Source: Bacteroidales bacterium (GTDB lineage Bacteria > Bacteroidota > Bacteroidia > Bacteroidales > UBA932). Taken from it: 44,591 bases of DNA. The notes under the pieces were generated by a model. That model made no database searches. It was not told where the DNA came from and worked only from the letters and a program-made list of their open reading frames with translations. The number at the start of each line of letters is the position of its first letter. The stretch's first letter is position 1. This document shows, in pieces, positions 1 through 7,818 of the stretch. Where the stretch lies: NCBI GenBank assembly GCA_023227835.1, contig JALOCI010000021.1, forward strand, positions 1-44,591, given 5' to 3'. The position numbers were made by a program, and so were the translations under genes.

Positions 1-2
1 TC

Positions 3-671
3 GGTTCCGCTGCTGGCGGGACTGCTGAGTTCCAGATCGGCGGGACTGCTGTAACGCTGACCGCTGACGATCTGAACGCTCTCGACGCTGCCTCACTCAG
101 CGCAACCGAGCTTGGTTACGCCGACGGAGCAGTGCCGGGTACCGTAGCGGTCAACAAGTTCATCGTGCCGAAGACCGGCAAGGTGATCGACACGCTCGAT
201 ATTACCTCCCCGATGTTCAACGGGGGGTCAGTCACCGCATCGGCGGCTGAGATCAACTATATCGACACGTCAGTACCGGGTACGGCGATTGCGTCGAAGG
301 CACTTGTGCTCGGCGCTAACAAGAACGCCGACGAGTTTCATACGGCCGCTCTGTATCTAGGAGCGGACGCGGGAACTCAAGTCACCGCTACGGCGGCGGC
401 CCTGAATCTCATCCTCCCGTATTCCGCTTCAGGTAAGAAGCTTGTCTCCGGGACGATGGCAGTCCCGGCTGGCGCTTCAGGAACGGCGTTTGTACCGACC
501 GGCCTGACGGCGGCCGAGTACATCGTCCACAGCCTGAACGGTTACTCGACGGATCTGTCGTTTGCCGATGCGGCGATTACGACAGGCACCGTGACGATGA
601 AGGGCTACTGCCTTGCTGGAACGGCCGCTCTAGCGGCTGGCACGGTCACCTATCTGGCGATCGGAACCTGA
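3..671 (+). CDS. Head fibre/decoration-like virion protein, 5' end missing
   Basis: The reading frame is open at the left edge, so the N-terminus lies outside the window. At least 222 residues are visible. Three copies of a VT-x-TA-x-x-(L/I)N-x-(L/I) motif occur (VTLTADDLNALD, VTASAAEINYID, VTATAAALNLIL), together with two PGT-A repeats (GAVPGTVAVNK and TSVPGTAIASK). Such repeats are typical of fibrous phage head or tail proteins that pack as beta-rich trimers. The C-terminal part is Ala/Gly/Thr-rich and has no catalytic motif. By order it should follow the major capsid gene, which is cut off at the other end of the window, so a capsid fibre or decoration role is favoured. It could instead be an accessory tail protein. 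The role is inferred from repeats and position. Confidence 0.6.
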   Translation, partial: GSAAGGTAEFQIGGTAVTLTADDLNALDAASLSATELGYADGAVPGTVAVNKFIVPKTGKVIDTLDITSPMFNGGSVTASAAEINYIDTSVPGTAIASKALVLGANKNADEFHTAALYLGADAGTQVTATAAALNLILPYSASGKKLVSGTMAVPAGASGTAFVPTGLTAAEYIVHSLNGYSTDLSFADAAITTGTVTMKGYCLAGTAALAAGTVTYLAIGT

Positions 672-672
672 C

Positions 673-852
673 ATGCCTAGCCTCGCAGAACAGTACGAAC
701 AGAAGTACCCAAATACCGGGTGCAGCGAGGCCCAGAAACAAGAGCGCATGGAGCGTCTGAACTTCAAGGAAGAGGCGCGGACGCTCCGGCGCACAGGGAA
801 GAACCGGGGGATTGTCGTCCCCCGGTTGCCCTGGCTTGAGGAGGCCGCATGA
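673..852 (+). CDS. Small basic hypothetical protein, 59 aa
   Basis: ATG follows the upstream stop by one base, and the TGA overlaps the next ATG (ATGA), which supports translation. The protein is charged, with a Lys/Arg/Glu-rich helix (QKQERMERLNFKEEARTLRR) followed by KNRGIVVPRLPWLEEAA. It has no signal peptide, membrane segment or Cys motif. It sits between two virion-type genes, so a small head or connector accessory role is possible. I do not recognise the family. Confidence 0.6.
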   Translation: MPSLAEQYEQKYPNTGCSEAQKQERMERLNFKEEARTLRRTGKNRGIVVPRLPWLEEAA

Positions 853-1208
853 TCCGGTACAAGGAACTCGTACTAACAACCGGCGCTGATGGTGCAGGTA
901 CGGTTACAGACGGGCCGATCAACGGCGAGATCATCGAGGTCTTCTCAGAGGGCACAGCTTGGTCGGCAACGGCTGACTTTACTCTGACTCGTGCAGCGTT
1001 CGGCGGGACGATCCTCGCTCTGACGGATGCTCAAGAGCCGTTTGATTACTACCCCCGCGTGGCTCTCGTCTCATCCGCCACGGCTGCGATTACGGATAGC
1101 TCCGGTCGCATTCCGTGTGACGGGAACGTGACGCTGGTAGTTGCTGGGGCAGGCTCAGTCGTACCCGGAACAGTGACTGTCGTTTACGACACCCTAGTGA
1201 ACGGCTAG
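849..1208 (+). CDS. Beta-rich structural protein, hypothetical, 119 aa
   Basis: The gene begins ATG in ATGA overlap with the previous gene and ends two bases before the head-tail adaptor. The sequence is rich in Gly, Thr, Ala and Val and alternates polar and hydrophobic residues (TLTRAAFGGTILALTDAQEPFDYYPRV is one stretch, cut here for length), which suggests an all-beta fold. There is no membrane segment. Its place between head decoration and head-tail adaptor genes suggests a virion protein, perhaps a minor capsid decoration. No specific family was recognised. Confidence 0.6.
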   Translation: MIRYKELVLTTGADGAGTVTDGPINGEIIEVFSEGTAWSATADFTLTRAAFGGTILALTDAQEPFDYYPRVALVSSATAAITDSSGRIPCDGNVTLVVAGAGSVVPGTVTVVYDTLVNG

Positions 1209-1210
1209 AC

Positions 1211-1645
1211 ATGGCAGGCACGTGGACATACGCCGGCACCGCAGCCGGGACTATAACCACGGCACGAGACAAGGTGCGCTTGGAAATAGGCGACACGGAT
1301 TCAAGCGCACCTCTCGTGTATGACGAAGAACTTGACGTCTACCTGGGGAACTACTCGAACAGCATCCTGAAAACGGCGGCAGCGGTCTGCGACATGCTCG
1401 CCGTCAAGTTCGCCCGCTACTACGACTTCGACACAGATGGACAGAGCTTCAAGCGCTCGCAGATGTCGAAGCAGTATGCCGAGCTTGCCAAGACGCTCAA
1501 GAACCGGGCAACTGGGTTGGTGGCACTCGACACTACCCGAGTGGATGGCTACTCGTCAGATGTTGCGACTAGCGACGTGGGCGCTAGCGACGAAAACCCG
1601 CGTCAGAAGTACGTCACATTCGGACACCTAGACGATGCGCCATGA
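1211..1645 (+). CDS. Head-tail adaptor/connector protein
   Basis: The 144-residue product is mostly alpha-helical after a short N-terminal tail. It has the pattern typical of portal-proximal adaptors (HK97 gp6 / SPP1 gp15 type): TARDKVRLEIGDTD near residues 17-31, followed by helices (LKTAAAVCDMLAVKFARYYDF, SKQYAELAKTLKNRA). Adaptors of this kind form a 12-mer ring under the portal and receive the stopper protein. The C-terminal ~40 residues are extended and acidic. The stopper and tail completion genes do not follow directly; they lie about 4.2 kb downstream, after the glycosyltransferase block. The family call rests on size, helical pattern and order. Confidence 0.75.
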   Translation: MAGTWTYAGTAAGTITTARDKVRLEIGDTDSSAPLVYDEELDVYLGNYSNSILKTAAAVCDMLAVKFARYYDFDTDGQSFKRSQMSKQYAELAKTLKNRATGLVALDTTRVDGYSSDVATSDVGASDENPRQKYVTFGHLDDAP

Positions 1646-1661
1646 GGGGGGTGATGCTTAC

Positions 1662-1697
1662 ATGAGGGTGTTGATCCATTCCAACGCCCCGTGGTAG
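1662..1697 (+). pseudogene. Severed N-terminus of the GT4 glycosyltransferase
   Basis: ATG at 1662 starts MRVLIHSNAPW and stops at TAG 1695-1697. This is the usual first beta-strand of GT4 enzymes. The frame that continues the protein (ACT GCC TCG GGA TAC, encoding TASGYGQQTA) begins at 1702. Removing the seven bases 1695-1701 would join them into NAPW-TASGYGQQTAMLAP, a canonical GT4 N-terminus. The 36-base ORF therefore looks like the original start of the next gene, cut off by a 7-base insertion (or by a sequence or assembly error). Confidence 0.7.
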
Positions 1698-1731
1698 TTG
1701 GACTGCCTCGGGATACGGTCAACAAACAGCC

Positions 1732-3597
1732 ATGCTCGCGCCTCGTCTCAAGGCGGCGGGCCATGACGTAGCAATCGCGGCCTTTCACGGCCTCCAGTCG
1801 GGCGTCATCACCTGGAACGATATGAGGATCTACCCGAGCGGGTTTGAGCCGTATGGGAAGGACGTACTCATCCCCCACGCTCAGCACTGGTTTGCTGGAG
1901 AGCCGGGATTGATTCTGACACTGATCGATGCGTGGGTGCTGCCGGCCGACGCGATGAAAGATCATCTCTGCGCAAGTTGGACGCCCGTCGATGCCTCCCC
2001 CGTTCCGCCGCGTGTTGAAGACGCCCTGAAGAAATCAGGCTCACACCCAATCGCTATGTCCAAGTACGGACTGAAAGCGCTACAAGATGCAGGGTTCGAC
2101 CCGTTCTACGCGCCGCACGCGATCGACATGGGCCAGTTCTGCCCCGGAGATCGTGATGCCGCACGGCAGAAGTTCAGCTGCACGGACAACTTTGTAGTCG
2201 GGATGGTGGCGGCCAATCAGGATTCGATTCACACCTCCCGCAAGGGCTGGCCGATCGCGTTCCAGGCATTCGGGGAGTTCGTCAAGAATCACGACGACGC
2301 GCTGCTTATGTGTCACACGGAGCTTTTCGGCAGGGCGAACGGGACAAACCTGCCCAAGCTCGCCGAGGCTTGTGGAATCTCGACCGAGCACGTCGCCTTC
2401 TCAGACCCCTACCTCTATCGCATCGGCGCATATCCGCCCGAGTATCTGACCATGCTCTACAACGCCTTCGACGTGTTCCTGAATCCGGCACTCGGTGAGG
2501 GATTCGGTATACCGATACTGGAAGCGCAAGCTTGCGGCTGCCCCGTGATCGTGACGGACTGCACAGCGATGACGGAGCTTTCCGGGCCGGGATGGCTGGT
2601 CGATGGTGAGAAGGTCTGGACGACTCAGGCCGCGTGGTGGAAGATGCCGCATGTCTCGGCGGTCGTAGACGCGCTAGAGGAAGCATACGAGCAGGCGGCT
2701 AACAAGCGCGAAGCCGCGCGAGAGTTCGCGCTCCAGTACGACGCCGATCTGGTTTTCGAGAAGAACTGGAAGCCGATTCTTACCGAACTCGAACCGCCGC
2801 CGCTGATCAATCCGGCAGACGTGATCGATATCAGGCAAGCGAGGCACGCTCACACCTGGGCCAAGACCGGACTCTACAACCGCGATATGAGCATCAGCGT
2901 ACCTTGTACCGACCCGGACTGTTCGGCTGAAGGAATCCTGAAAGACGGGCAGCGCACGATTGTGAAAGACGGTTTCAGCATTTCGATCAACGGGATAGAC
3001 CTCGACATCGAGGACGATCCGAACGGCGCGGTAGCAAAGATCGTTTGCCGGGAGATCGAGCGCGACTACTCCCTCGATTTTGACCTCGTGCCGGGCGACA
3101 CCGTAGTAGACGTTGGCGCTCACGTCGGCATCGTCTCGATCTACCTCGCCAAGAAGTATCCGGGTGTCAAGGTGCTGGCGCTTGAGCCGGTGCCGGAGAA
3201 CTACGCGCGACTCTGCCGAAATGTCGAGGCTAACGGGGTCAGTGACTCGATAACGACCATTCCAATGGCCGTTACGGGCGATGGCCGGGATGTGACACTC
3301 AGCGGTGACCTCTCACAAAACAGTGGCGGCGTGAGCATCTTTGGAAGTGGCTGCAACGCCTACTCCGTTAAGTCAACAAGTCTCTGTGGGCTGTTCAAGG
3401 CGCAGGGCATTGACCGCGTGGCGCTACTCAAGATCGATTGTGAAGGATCGGAATACGAGATCCTGACGCCAGACGTGCTCGCAAAGGTTGACCGTATTCG
3501 CGGCGAGTTCCACCGCGTGCCCGATCACGTCCCTGAAGACCTCCTTGCGACGGTTCGCGGTACGGTCGCCGATACGAGGGTATCGGTATGCGGCTGA
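1732..3597 (+). CDS. GT4 glycosyltransferase fused to FkbM-type methyltransferase (N-terminus disrupted)
   Basis: Two domains are visible. Residues about 1-355 are a GT-B (GT4) glycosyltransferase with the donor-site signature GEGFGIPILEAQACGCPVI and its E-x7-E pair. Residues about 430-600 are an FkbM-family SAM-dependent methyltransferase with VVDVGAHVG (SAM loop), LALEPVPENY and LLKIDCEGSEYEIL. The fusion would transfer a sugar from a nucleotide sugar and O-methylate a glycan, plausibly on a virion protein. From ATG 1732 the enzyme lacks the first strand and the SGYG loop, which are encoded just upstream (1662-1697 and 1702-1731) but out of frame because of seven extra bases at 1695-1701. 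As written it may be inactive as a transferase, while the methyltransferase half could remain translated. The gene is followed by a GT2 gene overlapping by 10 bases. Confidence 0.85.
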   Translation: MLAPRLKAAGHDVAIAAFHGLQSGVITWNDMRIYPSGFEPYGKDVLIPHAQHWFAGEPGLILTLIDAWVLPADAMKDHLCASWTPVDASPVPPRVEDALKKSGSHPIAMSKYGLKALQDAGFDPFYAPHAIDMGQFCPGDRDAARQKFSCTDNFVVGMVAANQDSIHTSRKGWPIAFQAFGEFVKNHDDALLMCHTELFGRANGTNLPKLAEACGISTEHVAFSDPYLYRIGAYPPEYLTMLYNAFDVFLNPALGEGFGIPILEAQACGCPVIVTDCTAMTELSGPGWLVDGEKVWTTQAAWWKMPHVSAVVDALEEAYEQAANKREAAREFALQYDADLVFEKNWKPILTELEPPPLINPADVIDIRQARHAHTWAKTGLYNRDMSISVPCTDPDCSAEGILKDGQRTIVKDGFSISINGIDLDIEDDPNGAVAKIVCREIERDYSLDFDLVPGDTVVDVGAHVGIVSIYLAKKYPGVKVLALEPVPENYARLCRNVEANGVSDSITTIPMAVTGDGRDVTLSGDLSQNSGGVSIFGSGCNAYSVKSTSLCGLFKAQGIDRVALLKIDCEGSEYEILTPDVLAKVDRIRGEFHRVPDHVPEDLLATVRGTVADTRVSVCG

Positions 3598-4229
3598 CAA
3601 TCTGCACCCCTTGGTGGAATCACCTCTCGCTTCTCCCCGACTATGTAGCAGTTGTCAATGCGGGTAAGCCAGATGAAGTGATCGTGATTGACAACGGCTC
3701 ATCCCCTGACTTTGAGCCGGTCGATATCAAGGTTTCTAACGTCGTGATTCGGAACCGTACCAACCGTGGCTTTTCCCGCGCCTGCAACCAGGGGCTAGTG
3801 GCTGCCACGGGTGACGCGGTGCTGTTCCTGAACAACGATGTACGGCTGACCGCCGATCGAGAGTGGTGCGCGAAGGTCAAAGAAGAGATTGCGCCGGGCG
3901 TTCTGGTCGGCGCTCACTGGCGCAACGATGAACACACTCAGGTAGACGGTGAGACGATCCCCTACCTTGACGGCTGGTGCATCGGCGGGATGCGGGATGA
4001 CCTGATCGAGCTCGGCGGCTGGGATGAGGGCTATGCCGAGCCGTCCTACTACGGCGACAACGATCTCTGTGCGCGAGCGGTTGCGCGTGGGTTCGAGCTG
4101 ATGCAGGTGTCTCTCCCGATCGAACATCTTGAAGGTACCAGCACTCGGAACATGGCTCTCGGGGAAGTGACGCCGCGGAACTACGCGCGTTACGTCGCGC
4201 GGGTCAGAGGATTGAGAGTGGCGGCATGA
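3588..4229 (+). CDS. GT2 family glycosyltransferase (GT-A fold)
   Basis: The 213-residue protein starts MRLTICTPWWNHLSLLPDY and has the GT2 landmarks. These are VIVIDNGS (nucleotide-sugar binding), the NRGFSRACNQGLVAATGDAV segment, LFLNNDV (metal-binding DxD equivalent), and GGWDEGYAEPSYYGDNDLCARA near the acceptor/catalytic region. It would use a UDP- or GDP-sugar in the cytoplasm. It overlaps the upstream GT4-FkbM gene and is coupled (ATGA) to the next small gene, so the cassette is one translation unit. The substrate cannot be read from sequence; a virion glycoprotein is the likely acceptor because the cassette sits in the structural operon. Confidence 0.88.
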   Translation: MRLTICTPWWNHLSLLPDYVAVVNAGKPDEVIVIDNGSSPDFEPVDIKVSNVVIRNRTNRGFSRACNQGLVAATGDAVLFLNNDVRLTADREWCAKVKEEIAPGVLVGAHWRNDEHTQVDGETIPYLDGWCIGGMRDDLIELGGWDEGYAEPSYYGDNDLCARAVARGFELMQVSLPIEHLEGTSTRNMALGEVTPRNYARYVARVRGLRVAA

Positions 4230-4447
4230 GCGACCTCGGCTGGAAAGCTGATGGGATCGAACGCGCTCGTGCATGTGGCGGCGTTGACCTGGAGATTTAC
4301 CATCGCCCCGGCTTCAACGGCGGCAAATCAATTCGGCTCGCACAGTCTGGCGGGGCGGGTTCCGGCTTTGAAGCTGGCTTGAACTGGGCTGACGATTGGG
4401 AACCAGAGATCGATCCAACTCCGAAAGCGTTTAGATGCGGACGCTGA
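4226..4447 (+). CDS. Small hypothetical protein in glycosylation cassette, 73 aa
   Basis: ATG overlaps the GT2 stop (ATGA) and the end overlaps the methyltransferase start at 4435 by 13 bases, so it is embedded in the coupled cassette. The protein is Gly- and Trp-containing (GFNGGKSIRL, LNWADDWEPEIDP) and has no membrane segment or known motif. The run MSDLGWKADGIERARACGG resembles no family I can name. It may be an accessory to the neighbouring transferases. Confidence 0.5.
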   Translation: MSDLGWKADGIERARACGGVDLEIYHRPGFNGGKSIRLAQSGGAGSGFEAGLNWADDWEPEIDPTPKAFRCGR

Positions 4448-5049
4448 CAGACCTTCCGCTGCACAAGACGCGCTGCCTCGACTACGGCCCGAAGGCACCG
4501 GTCCCGGTGTTTCAACACATCTGGGAGCTAACAGCTCTGCTCGATCTCTACAAGCAGCGGCGGCCTAAGCGCGTGCTGGAGGTCGGCACCTTCCACGGCG
4601 GCACTCTCTACCACTGGCTACAGAACGCGACTAAAGGCGCGACGGTGGTTAGCGTGGACTCCTACGCCGTCGGCGTGGATAACCGCGATCTCTACCTCGA
4701 CTGGACGCCGCGTAACGTCAAACTGGTGGCGCTCTGCGGCGACAGCCATGACCCGGAAATCGGGCTAGAGACGTGGCGCTATGGCCCGTTCGATTGGATC
4801 TTCATCGACGCCGGCCACCTGTATAGCGAGGTTGAGAAGGACTGGGACATCTACGGTCAGATGGCAGCCGAGGGAGCCGTAGTTGCGCTGCACGACATCT
4901 CCCCCCCACACCCGAACCACCCAGAGATCGAGGTCAACAAACTCTGGCGCGAGATACAGGCACAAGGGTACGTGACTCAAGAACTGATCGCCAGTCCGCT
5001 CCAGGATTGGGGCGGAATCGGAATCGTCTTTATGGACGGTCAACGTTGA
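4435..5049 (+). CDS. SAM-dependent methyltransferase, class I (CmcI/Methyltransf_24-like)
   Basis: The 204-residue protein has a Rossmann methyltransferase core. VLEVGTFHGGTLYHWL is the SAM-binding motif I, VVSVDSY is the acidic end of strand 2, DWIFIDAGHLYSEVEKDW matches the conserved FDWIFIDGxHxY segment of the cephalosporin-hydroxylase/macrocin O-methyltransferase-like group, and VVALHDISPP follows. These enzymes methylate sugars or small hydroxylated molecules, which suits a cassette that decorates glycans. The next gene begins TTG overlapping its TGA. Confidence 0.85.
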   Translation: MRTLTDLPLHKTRCLDYGPKAPVPVFQHIWELTALLDLYKQRRPKRVLEVGTFHGGTLYHWLQNATKGATVVSVDSYAVGVDNRDLYLDWTPRNVKLVALCGDSHDPEIGLETWRYGPFDWIFIDAGHLYSEVEKDWDIYGQMAAEGAVVALHDISPPHPNHPEIEVNKLWREIQAQGYVTQELIASPLQDWGGIGIVFMDGQR

Positions 5050-5561
5050 AGCTCCACCTCATCACATCTGTAACCCGCCCGTGGAATCTCCCGGTGATTG
5101 CGAAGTCGATCGCCATTGCTACCGAGCCGGACTGCAAGTGGGAGGTCGTCTGGCACCTTCGCTTTGATCTCGAACACGAGTACGTCGGCGGACAGGTGCC
5201 CAAGAACAAGATGCTTGACGGGATAGAGGACGGCTGGTGCTGGATTCTCGATGATGACACGCTGATGCATCCTGATCTGCTGAAGCGGCTGGACAAGGTG
5301 CTGGCTGAGCAGCCCGATACGTGGGCGCTGGTAGTTAGTCAGCCGAGGGAGAATGAGGACGATCTGACCGCTGCCGAGGTCAACGCCCGCGCAGGCTACA
5401 TCGACGTGGGCCAGGCTGTGCTTCGGCGCGACTTCATCGGGGATCATCGATTGGCCGACAACTACGAGGGCGACGGACACTGGTTGGGCGCTCTACTCCC
5501 CGGCCGCGAAGGTGTCGTTTACGTGGATGAACCGCTATCGCTCTACAACGTGCTTAGGTGA
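5046..5561 (+). CDS. GT2-like glycosyltransferase, short
   Basis: The start chosen is TTG 5046 in TTGA overlap with the methyltransferase stop; this gives MKLHLITSVTRPWNLPVI, a normal GT-A first strand. CWILDDDTLMHPDLLKRL supplies the DDD metal/nucleotide-sugar motif, and DVGQAVLRRDFIG and YEGDGHWL follow. At 171 residues it is near the lower size limit of GT-A phage transferases. It probably adds a sugar within the same pathway as the neighbouring GT genes. Confidence 0.75.
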   Translation: MKLHLITSVTRPWNLPVIAKSIAIATEPDCKWEVVWHLRFDLEHEYVGGQVPKNKMLDGIEDGWCWILDDDTLMHPDLLKRLDKVLAEQPDTWALVVSQPRENEDDLTAAEVNARAGYIDVGQAVLRRDFIGDHRLADNYEGDGHWLGALLPGREGVVYVDEPLSLYNVLR

Positions 5562-5567
5562 TTTTGC

Positions 5568-5705
5568 ATGTGGCTAGTCGTCTGTAAAACCACCATGAAT
5601 ATTCTCGATGAAAAGCTGACTGAGGCGGAAGCGCGGCTCGCCGCAGAAGATTGGCCGGGCGAGGCCGTCGAGGTTATCTACATCGAAGACGAGGAGGACG
5701 AATGA
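5568..5705 (+). CDS. Small acidic hypothetical protein, 45 aa
   Basis: ATG lies six bases after the upstream stop, and the TGA overlaps the next ATG (ATGA). The first ten residues are hydrophobic or mixed (MWLVVCKTTM). The remainder is a helix rich in Glu and Ala ending in an acidic tail (IEDEEDE). No family was recognised; support is gene coupling only. Confidence 0.45.
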   Translation: MWLVVCKTTMNILDEKLTEAEARLAAEDWPGEAVEVIYIEDEEDE

Positions 5706-5902
5706 TCGACAAGCCAGAGGTAATGACGAAACCGCCGAGCAAGGAACCGGAGATCGTCCGGCAGCCTAAGGGCGAGACGCGCGACTGTCAGATCAAGCCC
5801 CAGGCATGGGTGTGCCCGTTCTGTGGGCGCGACAACGGCATCCCTGAGATCGACGTATGCAAGTGCGGCGCTAAGCGTGAGGGAGCTACTGCTACCAAGT
5901 GA
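5702..5902 (+). CDS. Zinc-ribbon protein, 66 aa
   Basis: A Pro/Lys-rich N-terminus is followed by WVCPFCGRDN and VCKCGAKREG. The CxxC...CxC arrangement fits a small zinc ribbon. It overlaps its neighbours at both ends (ATGA upstream, GTG of the next gene inside its last codons). It is the last gene before head closure resumes. It may bind nucleic acid or protein; its role is unknown. Confidence 0.55.
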   Translation: MIDKPEVMTKPPSKEPEIVRQPKGETRDCQIKPQAWVCPFCGRDNGIPEIDVCKCGAKREGATATK

Positions 5903-6267
5903 GCGTCGGGTTGACAGCCGCAGAGATCCATCAGTGTCGGGAAACCTCCGACGCTTTCCTGCCGGGTACGGCGGTCATTCAGGCGAAGACTGCAACCGCC
6001 GATGGGCAAGGCGGGCAGACGTGGACGTATGCGGCGCGAACGGGCGGCACAGTCGATGCGCGGCTAGCAATGGAGAACGAGCAGCCGCAGGAGTTGGCAG
6101 GGCGCATTGCTGACGTGAGTTCGTGGGTTCTGACCATCCCCGCAACTACCACCATCACTGAGACGGATCGAGTTGTCTTCGATTCGCTCACTTACGACGT
6201 TCTCTCGATCATGACGCGCACCCCGGAAGAGATTGCCCGGCGAGTGCGCCTAGTGAGGATCGACTAA
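5899..6267 (+). CDS. Head closure (stopper) protein, SPP1 gp16 / head-tail joining type
   Basis: GTG start coupled to the previous gene. The 122-residue product is beta-rich. The central stretch carries the signature of the small head-tail joining family: TATADGQGGQTWTYAARTGG, then RLAMENEQPQELAGRIADVSSWVLTIP (split here), DRVVFDSLTYDVLSI, ending RRVRLVRID. The SSWVLTIPATT...ITETDRVV...YDVLSI pattern is the usual core of these stoppers, which seal the connector after packaging. It is followed by gp10-like and tail terminator genes, the standard order. Confidence 0.82.
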   Translation: MSVGLTAAEIHQCRETSDAFLPGTAVIQAKTATADGQGGQTWTYAARTGGTVDARLAMENEQPQELAGRIADVSSWVLTIPATTTITETDRVVFDSLTYDVLSIMTRTPEEIARRVRLVRID

Positions 6268-6590
6268 TGAGCGGCACGATCACAGTACGAGTGCGGACAC
6301 GGTTTCCGCAGATCAAGGCTGAGTACGAAGCGAAAGCGGCGCTAGTAACTAACAAGGCAGCGCACCAGATGGTATCTCTGGCGCAACAGCGAGCGCGCGT
6401 TGACACGGGCTACATGAAAGGCGCGATCAACGCTCAAGGCTCCGGTCTTGAGTGGAGTGTTCATTCCCCAGCCGAATACTCGATCTACAACGAGTTTGGC
6501 CGAGTTGGCGATCCAGGGCAGCCCTTCATGCTGCCCGCCGCAGAAATCGTCCGACCTGCCTACATCGCAGCTCTCAAGCGACTGATATGA
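6267..6590 (+). CDS. HK97 gp10-like tail completion protein
   Basis: The 107-residue protein has the family pattern: an N-terminal helix with AALVTNKAAHQMVSLAQQRA, the RVDTGYMKGAI motif, then SAEYSIYNEFG-like (PAEYSIYNEFGRVGDPGQPF) and LPAAEIVRPAYIAAL. Members join head and tail or assist tail completion. It overlaps the stopper stop by one base and the tail terminator start by four. Confidence 0.88.
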   Translation: MSGTITVRVRTRFPQIKAEYEAKAALVTNKAAHQMVSLAQQRARVDTGYMKGAINAQGSGLEWSVHSPAEYSIYNEFGRVGDPGQPFMLPAAEIVRPAYIAALKRLI

Positions 6591-7000
6591 ACCCGAACGC
6601 AATCGACGCAGCCCTCTACACAAAGCTAGCGGGCGGTACAGCGCTGACCAATTTGCTAGGTGGAACGGCGATCTACCAGTACCTTGCGCCGGAAAATACG
6701 GACGCGCCCTACGTCATCTATCAGCGCATGTCGCAAATCCCTGAGTACGTTCTATCGGGCGTGGCAATGGAGGACGCGATTTACATGGTCAAGGGCGTGA
6801 CGGAAGGCCCGAGCGCGGTCATCGCAGGTTCTGTTGCGAGCGCGATTGACACGCTGCTGCAAGACCAAGCCTTAACGATTACTGGTTATGCACACCTCTA
6901 TCTTCGGCGCGAATCGTCCGTCGATTACACGGAGATGACCGAGGGCGTCCGCTACTCACATCGCGGAGCCACGTACCGAATCATCGGAAGCCCATCTTAG
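6587..7000 (+). CDS. Tail terminator / minor tail completion protein (DUF3168-like)
   Basis: The start is ATG 6587, in ATGA overlap with the gp10-like gene. The 137-residue protein matches the DUF3168/gp17 pattern: IDAALYTKLAGGTALTNLLG, IYQYLAPENTDAPYVIYQRM, VKGVTEG, then IDTLLQDQALTITGYAHLYL and YRIIGSPS. These proteins cap the tail tube and set the head-proximal interface. Confidence 0.8.
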   Translation: MNPNAIDAALYTKLAGGTALTNLLGGTAIYQYLAPENTDAPYVIYQRMSQIPEYVLSGVAMEDAIYMVKGVTEGPSAVIAGSVASAIDTLLQDQALTITGYAHLYLRRESSVDYTEMTEGVRYSHRGATYRIIGSPS

Positions 7001-7057
7001 AACACCCGCAATACGCGGACGGCATAACGCCGATCCCGACTGAATAGGAGTACCGCT

Positions 7058-7462
7058 ATGACACTAGTACCCGGAGTTGGAAAAGACTCCGCGTTTTCGT
7101 ATGCCGGGACGGTAATTACGTCATACGTGAACAGCGTTTCAGTTTCGATTGAAGACAAGCTCGTTGACATCACCTGCCTGGGCGACCAGGGAATCAAGAG
7201 GCTCAGCGGTCTTGAGGATTCCAAGGTCACGATAGGTGGTTTCTTCGACTCCACAATAGATGCTCTTATCACTTCCAAGATCGGCGGCACCGCCGAAGCC
7301 TGGATCTACTACCCGCAGGGGACGGCGACAGGCAAGCGCACGATTACAGGTGCAGCCCTGATCGAATCCTACGAATCACCGGCCAGCCCGGATGCTGGCG
7401 TTACCTTCACGCTCAACCTCGCCAACTCCGGAACGATCACGTACGGAACGGTGGCTGCGTAA
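7058..7462 (+). CDS. Major tail tube protein
   Basis: A good ribosome site (TAGGAGT) lies eight bases before ATG 7058. The 134-residue protein shows the compact tube fold pattern: SVSIEDKLVDITCLGD, GLEDSKVTIGGFFD, TAEAWIYYPQGTATGKRTIT, GAALIESYESPASPDAGVTF, TLNLANSGTITYG. The sequence and size match short siphophage tube proteins that polymerise as hexamer rings around the tape measure. The gene abuts the tail chaperone (TAATG). Confidence 0.88.
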   Translation: MTLVPGVGKDSAFSYAGTVITSYVNSVSVSIEDKLVDITCLGDQGIKRLSGLEDSKVTIGGFFDSTIDALITSKIGGTAEAWIYYPQGTATGKRTITGAALIESYESPASPDAGVTFTLNLANSGTITYGTVAA

Positions 7463-7818
7463 TGACCGACCTACCGAAAGGCTCACTCGAAACAATCCTG
7501 GCCGCTAAGGACGTTGACGACGCCCGCACTGTCGAGATCCCCGAGTGGGGCTGCTCGGTAGTGATACGCGGTCTGACCCGTGGCGAGTGTCGGAAGTTCG
7601 AGCAGTTCACGGAAGATCCCGAGGGCGCGGAGATATGGGCGATATCTACCGCCCTAGTCGATCCGAAAGTCACCGAGGAAGAGGCTAAGAAGATCGCGGC
7701 GGATAAGTCCGTCGATGCTGTCGGCTCTCTTCTCAATGCGATTCTCGAAGCGTCCGGCCTCCAGAAAAGCGCGGTGAGGGCCGCGCAGAACTCCTTTCTG
7801 GGGGAGACGGGGGTTTGA
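7462..7818 (+). CDS. Tail assembly chaperone, short (G-like) form
   Basis: The 118-residue protein lies in the canonical slot between tail tube and tape measure. It begins MTDLPKGSLETILAAKDVDD and contains WGCSVVIRGLTRGECRKFEQF and PKVTEEEAKKIAADKSVDAV, typical of actinophage/HK97 tail chaperones that coat the tape measure during tail assembly. It ends at TGA 7816-7818 directly after ACG-GGG-GTT. A longer product is expected by frameshifting, described separately. Confidence 0.85.
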   Translation: MTDLPKGSLETILAAKDVDDARTVEIPEWGCSVVIRGLTRGECRKFEQFTEDPEGAEIWAISTALVDPKVTEEEAKKIAADKSVDAVGSLLNAILEASGLQKSAVRAAQNSFLGETGV

